Source: Halorussus lipolyticus
GTDB taxonomy: Archaea > Halobacteriota > Halobacteria > Halobacteriales > Haladaptataceae
Direction: 5' to 3'
DNA length: 64,000 bases
NCBI RefSeq assembly: GCF_029338375.1
Contig: NZ_CP119804.1
Location: 1,818,955-1,882,954 of the forward strand
The notes under the pieces were generated by a model. That model had not been told where the DNA came from, did not search any database, and was given only the letters and a program-made list of their open reading frames with translations. A program made the translations under genes and the position numbers. Numbering within the stretch: position 1 is the first letter of the stretch; the number at the start of each line of letters is the position of its first letter. Below, piece by piece: positions 26,249 to 33,496 of the stretch.

Positions 26249-26689
26249 TCAACAACAGAAGATGAAGGGGTACATGAGTCCCACCCGGTCGCCGTCGCCG
26301 AGTTCGGTGTCGAGTCCCGCGAGGTGTTCGTTGAACGTGCCGTTGACCGTCACGCGGGCGTAAGTCCGGGTCTGTTCGCCCTCGGGATTCTTCTTCCACG
26401 TACCGGGCAGGTCGTCGGGCGCGTCGGCCCACCCGCTGGTCGAGGCGTCGGCGTCCGTCTCCGCGAGGAGCAGGTCTTTCACGTCGTACTCGGCGAAGAA
26501 GGCGTCGAGGAACTCCCGGAGGGTGGTGCCCTCGAAGGTGAACGCGAGGTCCGACTCCCCGATGGCGGTCCGGACGTGGCCGGTACACCGGACCTCGACG
26601 GTGGTCTGCTCGGGGTCGGCGGTGTCCTCGTCGGGGGAGTCGTCGGCACCGCTCGGTGGTCGCTCGGCGGACCGAGTGTCTGTGGTCAT
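26249..26689 (-). CDS. MoaD/ThiS-like ubiquitin-fold protein ending in Cys-Cys
   Basis: After an acidic disordered leader of ~35 residues, residues ~40-146 follow the beta-grasp order of MoaD/ThiS: VEVRCTGHVRTAIGESDLAF, then TLREFLDAFFAEYDVKDLLL, YARVTVNGTFNEHLAGLDTE and the last strand GDGDRVGLMYPFIFCC. In MoaD, ThiS and SAMPs this last strand ends in Gly-Gly, which is activated by an E1-like enzyme; here it ends in Cys-Cys directly before the stop. The insert between helix and strand contains a WADAPDDLPGTWKKNP loop. The ATG at 26689 is preferred to one at 26734. It is probably in an operon with the downstream polytopic membrane protein, suggesting a role in that protein's maturation or metal handling (inference). 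Confidence 0.72.
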   Translation of the reverse strand: MTTDTRSAERPPSGADDSPDEDTADPEQTTVEVRCTGHVRTAIGESDLAFTFEGTTLREFLDAFFAEYDVKDLLLAETDADASTSGWADAPDDLPGTWKKNPEGEQTRTYARVTVNGTFNEHLAGLDTELGDGDRVGLMYPFIFCC

Positions 26690-27161
26690 GGTCGAGAGTA
26701 CGTCCTCCGTCGCGGAATAGGGTGTTCCGAACATGTTCGGTTAGGTCGTAAATTCGGTGGTGGTTGATTTCCGTTGTCGCCGAGTATAGACGTGTTTTCA
26801 AATGGTAAAGACAACAGAACAATTTCTAAAGAAATAATCCTCTGCGTATCGGCGCGTGTGGGAGCGGCGCGGAAGCGCCGCTCCTCGCGCGCGAGGGACG
26901 AGTGAGCGAAGTCCTGCTGAGCGTAGCGAAGCAGGGCTCGGAAGACGCGGTTTGTCTTCCGGCGCGAACGAGGAGGTTGGGGAGGTGTGAGGTTCGCGGT
27001 AGCGGTGCGGTAGACGGCGTTGTTCAAGTCTGAAGCTAGCTTCTTCTCGATTTCCTGTTTTTCTCGGGTTCCTCCCTCATCGCGCGCTACGCAACGGAAC
27101 TCACCGAGTCGAAATCGCCCGGTCGAAAACGCAAAATCGTGGCTTCACCCGAGAGACCGTC
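26690..27161. other. Intergenic region with repeat family 2 and hairpins
   Basis: No gene is visible in these ~470 bases. The AT-rich part 26740-26840 probably carries the promoter of the MoaD-like gene. A hairpin gagcggcg/cgccgctc lies at about 26864-26885, followed by the family-2 repeat at 26885-27053. The remainder is unstructured AT-moderate sequence behind the PH/SHOCT gene stop. Confidence 0.55.
26885..27053 (+). repeat. Dispersed repeat family 2, copy 1
   Basis: The stretch from tcgcgcgcgagggacga to gaagctagcttcttctcg recurs in reverse orientation at 42704-42828. Shared blocks are ggttggggaggtgtgaggt, cgcggt(a/g)gcgg, caag(t/c)ctgaagctagcttc and ttctcg. The right end includes the 12-base palindrome gaagctagcttc. 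This copy has about 50 extra bases near its left end, made of small inverted repeats (cctgct...agcagg and gaagac...gtcttc). Confidence 0.75.
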
Positions 27162-28295
27162 CTAATTATCCAGAAGCGACCGCTTCTCCGCCTCGAAGGC
27201 GTCGTCGTCGATGTACCCCGCGCGGTTCAACTTCCCCAACTGCTCGATGCGCTCCAGCGGGTCGGTGTCGTCGTAGTCGATGCGACTCGTCAGAATCTGG
27301 CGCTGGACGTACTGGATGGCGTCCACGACGTCCTCGGCACCCGACCGCGACTCCTCGACGGCCGACTCCGGCACGTGAACCCGACAGACCGGCCCCCACG
27401 TCTGGCGGACGACCAGCGTCCCGCTCTCGCCGTCCTTGCTCCGGCCCTCCATCCAGTCGAGCGCGCTGTAGGGGATGGCCGTGTCGAATTCGGCCTCGTC
27501 GTCGGCCTCGAAGTCCTCGAACCGGTAGGTGGTCTCCTCGCCGTTGAGGAGCAGTCTGCGGTCGGTCACCACGATTCGGTCGATGGGTTTGAAAGCGTTC
27601 TCCAGATGCTCGACCGTGACGCTGGAGGCCGGAATCAGGTAGTGGGGTTGCTCGTCCTCGCCCAGCGGTTCGAGGAGACCCTCCAGTCTGTCGATGTCCA
27701 ACGCGCCCTGTGCCCGACTGCTCAGGCGCTGTGCCCGTCTGCGCTGGATGCCCGAGTGCCAGTTTTCCGGGAAGTCCCACGTCTCGATGTCGGTGTAGAA
27801 GATGAGAAACTCGATGAGGTCGAGCAGGTGGCGCTCCTCGACGGGTTCGGCCACGTCGAAGATGTAGCCCTCGTCGTCGGTTTCGACCACGAACCTGCTG
27901 TTTGCGTTCTTGACGTTGAAGCCCGTGATGTCGTCGTAGTAGGCCGACCGGCACTCGTCGCCCGACGCTTGGCCGACCACGAGAAACAGGCGCTCCTCGG
28001 TGAACGCCGCGATGGTCCGGTAGTCCGTGCCGGGTTCGAGCCTTGACCCGTCGCTGGTCGTGATGAGGCCCGACTCGCTGTGGAAGACGTAGTGGGGTTG
28101 CTCGTCGGCCGCGAGGTGGGCTAACAGCGACTTGTCGCGGAGATACCCCGACCCCGAGAAGAAGCGCTTGGAGTCGGTCCGCGTGAGGACCTCCGCGGTG
28201 ACCGTCTCGTCCTCGGCGTTTGCCACGACTCGTGAGACGAACTCCTCGTCGTACTCGTAGCGAACTTCGTCGTCGTCGTCGCCGAACAGGCCCAT
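27162..28295 (-). CDS. Protein with two PH-like (bPH/YokE) domains and C-terminal SHOCT domain
   Basis: The 377-residue cytoplasmic protein has a duplicated core. Each half contains EQPHY followed by beta strands: DEQPHYVFHSESGLITTSDG with FTEERLFLVVGQ, and DEQPHYLIPASSVTVEHLEN with VTDRRLLLNGEE. This E-x-P-H-Y plus 'T(D/E)(R/E)RL' pattern is typical of bacterial PH-like (YokE/DUF) domains. The last 35 residues, DPLERIEQLGKLNRAGYIDD followed by DAFEAEKRSLLDN, are a SHOCT oligomerisation motif. No membrane segment is present. The biological role is unknown; such proteins often bind lipid or protein partners. It is divergent from the small operon at 28444. Confidence 0.85.
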   Translation of the reverse strand: MGLFGDDDDEVRYEYDEEFVSRVVANAEDETVTAEVLTRTDSKRFFSGSGYLRDKSLLAHLAADEQPHYVFHSESGLITTSDGSRLEPGTDYRTIAAFTEERLFLVVGQASGDECRSAYYDDITGFNVKNANSRFVVETDDEGYIFDVAEPVEERHLLDLIEFLIFYTDIETWDFPENWHSGIQRRRAQRLSSRAQGALDIDRLEGLLEPLGEDEQPHYLIPASSVTVEHLENAFKPIDRIVVTDRRLLLNGEETTYRFEDFEADDEAEFDTAIPYSALDWMEGRSKDGESGTLVVRQTWGPVCRVHVPESAVEESRSGAEDVVDAIQYVQRQILTSRIDYDDTDPLERIEQLGKLNRAGYIDDDAFEAEKRSLLDN

Positions 28296-28443
28296 CGTCT
28301 CAAATTCCAGCAGTCAGAATACTTAATGGTTCAGATACCGGCTCGGAATTCGCCCGAAATCCTGCTGGCGTCGGGTCGGACCCGACCGGAATCGCTGTCG
28401 GGGACGGCGTGGTTATTTGGCCGGCGAGGTCCAACGACTCGGC

Positions 28444-28827
28444 ATGGACGAGATTTCGCTGACGGTACCCGACGCCATCACCGAATCGCTCCCCGCCGAC
28501 GGCGACGACGCCGCCCGCGACATGCACCGGGCGGTCGAAGGGTGGGAGGACCGCCTCAACCGCGCCATCGAGGAGAGCGAGGGCGACGACGACGCGGCGG
28601 GCGCAGTCGTGGATGTCCTCGAACGCTTCGAGAACCGGTGGGAGCAGTACGACGACTTCGTGGCCGAACTCCGGGCGTGGGGCCAGTCGCCCATCTACGC
28701 GATGGCGTGGCGCGACCTGATGAGGTCGCTAATGGGCCAACTCTACGACCACGACGGCCTCGGCGAGTCCATCGACCGCGAGCGCCACGCCCGACTGGTG
28801 AGCGACGGCATCCGACCGGGGCGGTAA
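28444..28827 (+). CDS. Small helical haloarchaeal protein, first gene of a SAMP3-type operon
   Basis: The 127-residue acidic protein looks entirely helical (DAARDMHRAVEGWEDRLNRA, AGAVVDVLERFENRWEQYDD, FVAELRAWGQSPIYAMAWRD, LMRSLMGQLYDHDGLGESID). I do not recognise a named family. The TAA stop is followed after one base by the ATG of the ubiquitin-like gene, so they are co-transcribed. A partner or substrate-recruiting role for the small modifier is conceivable but unsupported by motifs. The ATG at 28444 was chosen over one at 28417 because the conserved-looking MDEISLTVPD begins there. Confidence 0.78.
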   Translation: MDEISLTVPDAITESLPADGDDAARDMHRAVEGWEDRLNRAIEESEGDDDAAGAVVDVLERFENRWEQYDDFVAELRAWGQSPIYAMAWRDLMRSLMGQLYDHDGLGESIDRERHARLVSDGIRPGR

Positions 28828-28828
28828 C

Positions 28829-29119
28829 ATGCTGGAACTGCGCTTCTTCGCCAACTTCCGCGAGGCCGTCGGCCAGAAGACCCTCGAACGCGAGTACCCC
28901 GACGGGACCACGGTCGGCGAGGTCCTGACCGACCTCGTGGACGAGTACGACCTCGACGTGTTCGAGGACGGCGACCTGCGACCCCAACTCTCCATCATGA
29001 AGAACGGCAAGGACGTGGTTCACCTCGACGGCGCGGACACGCGACTCGACGACGGCGACACCCTCAGCGTCTTCCCGCCGGTCGCTGGCGGAAGCACCGG
29101 AGCGAGGACAGCGCGATAG
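28829..29119 (+). CDS. samp3: Ubiquitin-like small archaeal modifier (SAMP3/MoaD type) with tail after Gly-Gly
   Basis: This 96-residue beta-grasp protein is closest in pattern to SAMP3: LELRFFANFREAVGQKTLER, TTVGEVLTDLVDEYDLDVFE, LSIMKNGKDVVHLDGADTRL and GDTLSVFPPVAGG. SAMPs are conjugated to lysines by the E1-like UbaA and also act in sulfur transfer for molybdopterin. In this protein the Gly-Gly is not terminal: eight residues (STGARTAR) follow. It would need trimming before activation, like eukaryotic ubiquitin precursors, or be inactive as a modifier. The tail is encoded by an uninterrupted frame ending directly before the next ATG. The gene symbol is by resemblance. Confidence 0.85.
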   Translation: MLELRFFANFREAVGQKTLEREYPDGTTVGEVLTDLVDEYDLDVFEDGDLRPQLSIMKNGKDVVHLDGADTRLDDGDTLSVFPPVAGGSTGARTAR

Positions 29120-29389
29120 ATGCGCGTCGAGAAATCCTTCAGGGGCATCTCCGAGCGCCTCGCCCGGCGCTACCTCTCGAACCTCGGGGGCGACATCGAG
29201 GGCGGCGACCCGGAGGGCGACGGCGACGTGGTGGGCGAGGAATGGCGCGCGAGCATCTCCTCGGAGAAGGTGAGCATCGGCCCCTCGGTCGAACTCACCG
29301 AGGTCACGGTCGTCTTCGAGGGCGACGAGGACGCCCTCGACACGCTCGTCGAGAAGTTCTCCCAGAAGGCGATGCGAGCGGGCGGATGA
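29120..29389 (+). CDS. Small conserved protein ending in Gly-Gly, downstream of SAMP3-like gene
   Basis: This 89-residue protein starts at the base after the preceding stop. It has SFRGISERLARRYLSNLGGD, a Gly/Asp/Glu-rich loop, WRASISSEKVSIGPSVELTE, VTVVFEGDEDALDTLVEKFS and the end QKAMRAGG. The predicted order helix-loop-strand-strand-helix is not a clear beta-grasp, but the C-terminal Gly-Gly is striking next to a ubiquitin-like gene. I know related short proteins from haloarchaea in molybdopterin or SAMP contexts but cannot name a function. It may be a partner of the SAMP-like protein or a second conjugatable peptide. Confidence 0.75.
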   Translation: MRVEKSFRGISERLARRYLSNLGGDIEGGDPEGDGDVVGEEWRASISSEKVSIGPSVELTEVTVVFEGDEDALDTLVEKFSQKAMRAGG

Positions 29390-29414
29390 CGACAGCGAGA
29401 GCCAACAGCAGACG

Positions 29415-29774
29415 ATGACCGCCGACAACCCTATCGAAGGACAGGTGTTGGTCCTCACCGCCGCGAAGGCCAGCGTCAGCGGCGAGCGCGTGCCGGAACT
29501 GGTCGCCGAGGCCCGCCGAGAACTGGAACCGCGAGGCGACGAACTCCGGCGGAAGTACGAGCGCGTCCACGCCGACGACGTGCGGGAAATCTTCCTCGCC
29601 CCCGGCGAGTTCTGGGCCGAGGTGGGCGACGATATGGGGTGGGAGCGCCGAGAGGAGGAAGCGGTGGCCCGCGCCCACGCCGAGCAACTGCTTCGCGTGG
29701 GGCGGCGCGAAAATCGGGAAGCCGAGTTCGAGACCGCGCTGGAGGTGCGTGAGGCCGTGGTTATCGGTACGTGA
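29415..29774 (+). CDS. Small haloarchaeal hypothetical protein, last gene of SAMP3-type operon
   Basis: The 119-residue protein is helical after a short strand: PIEGQVLVLTAAKASVSGER, VPELVAEARRELEPRGDELR, RKYERVHADDVREIFLAPGE, FWAEVGDDMGWERREEEAVA, RAHAEQLLRVGRRENREAEF. It begins 25 bases after the previous stop and is probably the last member of the operon that starts at 28444. No domain is recognised. The composition is strongly acidic, as expected for a haloarchaeal cytoplasmic protein. Confidence 0.75.
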   Translation: MTADNPIEGQVLVLTAAKASVSGERVPELVAEARRELEPRGDELRRKYERVHADDVREIFLAPGEFWAEVGDDMGWERREEEAVARAHAEQLLRVGRRENREAEFETALEVREAVVIGT

Positions 29775-29927
29775 ACTGTAGGATTGAGAGAATTGGATAG
29801 AATGGAAATCGGAGTCCGCCGCGCCGTCGCTCACTCCGTTCGCCACGACGCCGAAGATGTGAGTGTTTCACCGAGCGAAGCAGATGGTTGTCGCCCTATT
29901 TGAGGGTGGATAGTCCCGAATCGAGCC

Positions 29928-31196
29928 TCAGTCGTCGTTGGGGGTGGCTTCGGCGAGGTCGTTCTCGGTCGCGTCGGCCATCGCCTCGAACCCGCGTTCG
30001 AGGTCCGCGATGAGGTCCTTGGGGTGTTCGACGCCCACCGAGGCCCGGAGGAGACTGTCGGTAATCCCCAACTCGGCGCGCTCCTCGGCCGGGAGGGGCG
30101 AGTGGGTCATGCTCGCGGGATGCTCGATGAGGCTCTCGACGCCGCCGAGGCTGACTGCGAGGGTGAACTCCTCCAGCGCGGCGACGAAGTGTTCGACCGC
30201 TTCCAGACCGCCCGCCAGCTCGAAGGAGAGGACCCCGCCGTGGCCGTCCATCTGGCTGTTGGCGAGGTCGTGCTGGGGGTGAGATTCGAGGCCGGGGTAG
30301 TGGACCGCATCGACCAGTTCGTGGGTTTCGAGGTAGGCCGCGACTTCGGCGGCGTTCGTCTCGTGCTGGCGCATTCGGAGGGGAAGCGTCTTCATCCCCC
30401 GAAGGACCATGTAGGCGTCGAAGGGAGCCATCACGTTGCCCATCCCGACCTGCTGGAGGAAGCCGATTTCTTGGGCGTAGTCGTCGTCCGAGAGGACCGC
30501 CACGCCGCCCAGCGAGTCGCTGTGGCCGTTGATGTACTTCGTGGTGCTGTGGACCACCACGTCCGCGCCGAGTTCGAGCGGGCGCTGGAAGTACGGTCCC
30601 ATGAAGGTGTTGTCCACGCCGAGGAGCGCGTCGTACTCGTCCGCGATTTCGGCCATCTCCTCGATGTCGCAGAGTCGAAGCAGGGGGTTGGTCGGCGTCT
30701 CCATCCAGAGCAAGGCGGTTTCGTCGGTCGTCGCCTCCCGGACATTCTCGGGGTCCGCGGCGTCAACGAAGTCCACCGCGACGTTGAGTTTGTCGCGGAA
30801 CAACTCCTTGAGCATCGTGTTCGTGCCGCCGTAGAGGTCCTCGAAGGCGACTACGTGGTCGCCGGGTTCGACCGCGGCCATCACGGTGGCGACGATGGCG
30901 CTGGTGCCCGAGGCGAACGCCATCGCGTGGTCGCCGCCTTCGAGCGCCGCGACTCGCTTCTCGACCGCGTGGCGGGTCGGGTTCGAGAGTCGGGTGTAGA
31001 GAAACTCGTCGTCGTCGGGGTTCAGGTCCTCCAGCGCGGTGTCCATGTCGATGCCATCGACCGCGTAGGTCGAGGAGAGGTGAATCGGCGACGTTACGTC
31101 GCCCACTCCGTTCGAGAGGTCTGGCTCCTCGCCGTAAGTCACGGACAGCGTTTCGAACCGCTTGTCGTCGGCCCCAGTCGGTTTTTCAGAGGACAT
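29928..31196 (-). CDS. metB: Cystathionine gamma-synthase/lyase family PLP enzyme
   Basis: This PLP-dependent trans-sulfuration enzyme makes or splits cystathionine-type thioethers in methionine/cysteine metabolism. The 422-residue protein has YTRLSNPTRHAVEKRVAALE, MAFASGTSAIVATVMAAVEP, HVVAFEDLYGGTNTMLKELF, LLWMETPTNPLLRLCDIEEM, GVDNTFMGPYFQRPLELGAD and the PLP lysine in VVHSTTKYINGHSDSLGGVA. The C-terminal substrate loop SLGGVESLIEHPASMTHS is intact. Synthase, gamma-lyase and O-acetylhomoserine sulfhydrylase cannot be separated by motif alone. ATG 31196 (SSEKPTGADDKRF) was preferred to an in-frame TTG at 31202. Confidence 0.9.
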   Translation of the reverse strand: MSSEKPTGADDKRFETLSVTYGEEPDLSNGVGDVTSPIHLSSTYAVDGIDMDTALEDLNPDDDEFLYTRLSNPTRHAVEKRVAALEGGDHAMAFASGTSAIVATVMAAVEPGDHVVAFEDLYGGTNTMLKELFRDKLNVAVDFVDAADPENVREATTDETALLWMETPTNPLLRLCDIEEMAEIADEYDALLGVDNTFMGPYFQRPLELGADVVVHSTTKYINGHSDSLGGVAVLSDDDYAQEIGFLQQVGMGNVMAPFDAYMVLRGMKTLPLRMRQHETNAAEVAAYLETHELVDAVHYPGLESHPQHDLANSQMDGHGGVLSFELAGGLEAVEHFVAALEEFTLAVSLGGVESLIEHPASMTHSPLPAEERAELGITDSLLRASVGVEHPKDLIADLERGFEAMADATENDLAEATPNDD

Positions 31197-31391
31197 ACAC
31201 AACTACTGTATCTCCGACGGTGGGCCATATCATTCCTTCGACTGTGTAATGCGCCGAAAGAATGTGAAATAGGAAAATATTACCGTCATAAATAACGGCA
31301 GTACTTGCCGGCCGGTCCGGGGAAATTTCATATTCGGACAATACTGTACGAATCCGACGCGCGCCGATTTACGGACTCCCGGTTCGCCCGG

Positions 31392-31886
31392 TCAGTCGGC
31401 CTTGGCGTAGACGTTCTCGGTCCGGGTGGTCCCGTCGAGTTGGGTCTCGGCCTCGTCGGTCTTCTCGAACCCGTGGTCCTCGTAGAAGGCGTTGCCCATC
31501 TCGTTGTCGGCCAGCACCATCGCCTGCATCGACTCCGCGCCGCGGTTCGTAAGGTCCTCCTCGATGGCGTCCAGCAGGCCCGACCCGATGCCCTCGTTCC
31601 ACCGGTCGGGGTGGACGTAGAGGCGCAGAATATCGCCCTTCCCTTCGTCGTCGGTCGCACCGTGGACGAACCCGACGATGTCGCCCGAGTCGTCGTCCGT
31701 GGCGACGAGACACACCTGCTCGTCGTCGCCGATGATTCTGGTCATGGTCTCCTCGGCGTACCACTCCGAAACGGCGTCCTCGATGACCGACTCGGGCACC
31801 GCGTCGGCGTAGGCCTTCGTCCACGACTCGTGGGCCAGCGATTTGATGGTCGAGATGTCGTCTGCGGTGGCTTCTCGCATCTCCAT
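31392..31886 (-). CDS. GNAT family N-acetyltransferase
   Basis: The 164-residue single-domain GNAT has MREATADDISTIKSLAHESW at the start, GDIVGFVHGATDDEGKGDIL, then the acetyl-CoA motif LYVHPDRWNEGIGSGLLDAI (with R/W-x-x-GIGSGL) and the C-terminal NEMGNAFYEDHGFEKTDEAE. This is a typical ribosomal-protein/small-molecule type GNAT; the acceptor is unknown. Two in-frame ATGs at 31886 and 31880 differ by two residues. It lies alone between the PLP enzyme and a small membrane protein. Confidence 0.9.
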   Translation of the reverse strand: MEMREATADDISTIKSLAHESWTKAYADAVPESVIEDAVSEWYAEETMTRIIGDDEQVCLVATDDDSGDIVGFVHGATDDEGKGDILRLYVHPDRWNEGIGSGLLDAIEEDLTNRGAESMQAMVLADNEMGNAFYEDHGFEKTDEAETQLDGTTRTENVYAKAD

Positions 31887-32066
31887 GTTTGATGGTCGCG
31901 TGGAACAGGGTTAGCCGTAGCGGTCGGATTCGTCGAGCGTCGTCACTGAAAGAGGAAACGAGCGGGTTCGACCCGAGGAACCGGAAGGACGGCCAGCGGT
32001 CATCGTCTGCACGCATCCTATCCACGCCAACGGAAAGTTGATATAGGTGGAAGTGATGTAGAAATC

Positions 32067-32363
32067 ATGGAATTGTCGCTCGAATCGGCCGCTCTCGGCG
32101 TTCTACCGCTACTCGCACTACTCGTCGGGTACGTCGTCTATCGCGCCGCTCGAACGACGGGAACGCCGAGTCCGTTCCAGCGCGGAGTCGGGACGGCGGT
32201 GGTCCTGCTTCTCGCGTTTCCGGCGGCGTTCGGTCTGACTGCGCTGTATCTCGGAAGCGACTGGCAGTACCGGGCACTCTACTTCGCTCCGCTCGTCTTG
32301 CTCGGTGTCGCACTGTCCCTCTTTTCGGCGGCGAAACGACCCATCCTCGATACAGCAAAATAG
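32067..32363 (+). CDS. Small membrane protein, three helices
   Basis: The 98-residue protein has hydrophobic segments ALGVLPLLALLVGYVVYRAA, GVGTAVVLLLAFPAAFGLTA and YFAPLVLLGVALSLFSAAKR, with basic residues placed to keep the C-terminus cytoplasmic. I recognise no family. It converges with the Tat protein gene (15 bases between the two stops), which leaves little room for separate terminators. Confidence 0.75.
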   Translation: MELSLESAALGVLPLLALLVGYVVYRAARTTGTPSPFQRGVGTAVVLLLAFPAAFGLTALYLGSDWQYRALYFAPLVLLGVALSLFSAAKRPILDTAK

Positions 32364-32377
32364 CGGGTGACGACGCG

Positions 32378-33034
32378 CTACAGTTGACTGCCTTCGTTGG
32401 AGTCTGTCGTGTACGACCCGTCACTGCGCACGAGCGTCTCAATCCACGGATACGTGTTCTGCACGCAACCGATGTTTCCACCGGCACAGAGGCGGAAGTG
32501 GCCCTGCGTCCACGACTCGTAGAACGAGTTGCCGTCGCCGCCGCGTTCGGTGTTGTCCTTGTGGCCGACGAACTGCCAGAACGCCGAGTCGGTGTCTCCC
32601 CAGCGTCGGCGGTACGTGTTGCTCACGGTCGAACCGTCATAGCACCAATCAACCAGCTGGTTGTATCGGTAGAGTTCCTCGCCGGACCCGTTTACGCCAA
32701 TCCAGTTCGCAGTCACGGATTTACAACCGGACGCCATCGCGGACACGTCTTCCGTCGTGAGGCCGTTCCCGTTACCGTCGGTGACTTCGACTCGGTGGTC
32801 GGTGACGGTGAGATACCGGACGACCTTCTTCTGGTCGCCTTTGGAGAGTCGCCGGAACGCCTCCTCGGGATTGTCGGCGTTCTCGACTTCGCGCGCGAGT
32901 TCTTCCGCGGACTTTCCGCCGCTCTCGTTCGCGTATGCGGTGCCTGCGCCAAACGTCGTAACGAACCCGGCGAGGGCGGCTTTCTTCAGGAACGTTCGAC
33001 GGTTAGGTTCGTTAATTCTTTCTTCATTCTTCAT
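32378..33034 (-). CDS. Tat-exported protein with four cysteines, possible effector-like domain
   Basis: The 218-residue preprotein has the Tat signal NRRTFLKKAALAGFVTTFGA ending in TAYA, the likely cleavage site. A helical propeptide-like part follows (AEELAREVENADNPEEAFRR, LSKGDQKKVVRYLTV). The C-terminal ~115 residues contain four Cys (SGCKSV, VDWCYDG, FRLCAGG, IGCVQN), enough for two disulfides, and aromatic motifs ANWIGVNGSGEELYRYNQLV, RRRWGDTDSAFWQFVGH and YESWTQGHF. The W-CYDGS...RRRWG...FVGH...TQGHF pattern resembles short secreted proteins I recall from actinobacteria (unverified). Its codon use is less GC-biased and its upstream DNA is very AT-rich. A 33058 start is also possible. 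Confidence 0.78.
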   Translation of the reverse strand: MKNEERINEPNRRTFLKKAALAGFVTTFGAGTAYANESGGKSAEELAREVENADNPEEAFRRLSKGDQKKVVRYLTVTDHRVEVTDGNGNGLTTEDVSAMASGCKSVTANWIGVNGSGEELYRYNQLVDWCYDGSTVSNTYRRRWGDTDSAFWQFVGHKDNTERGGDGNSFYESWTQGHFRLCAGGNIGCVQNTYPWIETLVRSDGSYTTDSNEGSQL

Positions 33035-33496
33035 TTGATTTCTTACCCAAATTATCATTGCTAGAATATAATATACACATTTCTATCGGTGAGTCTATAT
33101 TGTATTAATATCTGAGTAGTAAGATATATTACTTCCAAGCGTCGTTAAATATGAACTTAATTATCAGTTCGGCGGGCCACCCCGCCGTCGGGTCTAGCAC
33201 GAAACGGACGACGAGAAAGAGACGACTCGCCGACGCGCGTGGGAGGACGTGATAGTCGGTGCGCCGCCGTAACGCGCGAAGAGAATTAAATACTCATATT
33301 TTAGCAATAATTTCGTATTCCTCAACTGGTTTTACTATCCTCCCCGGTCCGACGTGGAGGCCCAATCGGTCTCGTGTACGGGGGTATCGAGATTCCCATC
33401 GACTACTGCCTCAACAGGGGAAACGACGGGATCATGACGGTCACAGTCCGGTCAGACCGCCCGCCAAAAACGGAAAACGAAGTCGCGCTTCGAGCG
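33035..33496. other. AT-rich intergenic region
   Basis: Bases 33035-33170 are unusually AT-rich (for example gaatataatatacaca and attgtattaatatctgag) and must hold the promoter of the Tat protein gene; a TATA-like tatattatat sits 30-45 bases upstream of its start. The rest to 33496 is GC-moderate with no convincing open frame on either strand. The whole patch together with the 32378 gene looks like inserted DNA. Confidence 0.6.
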
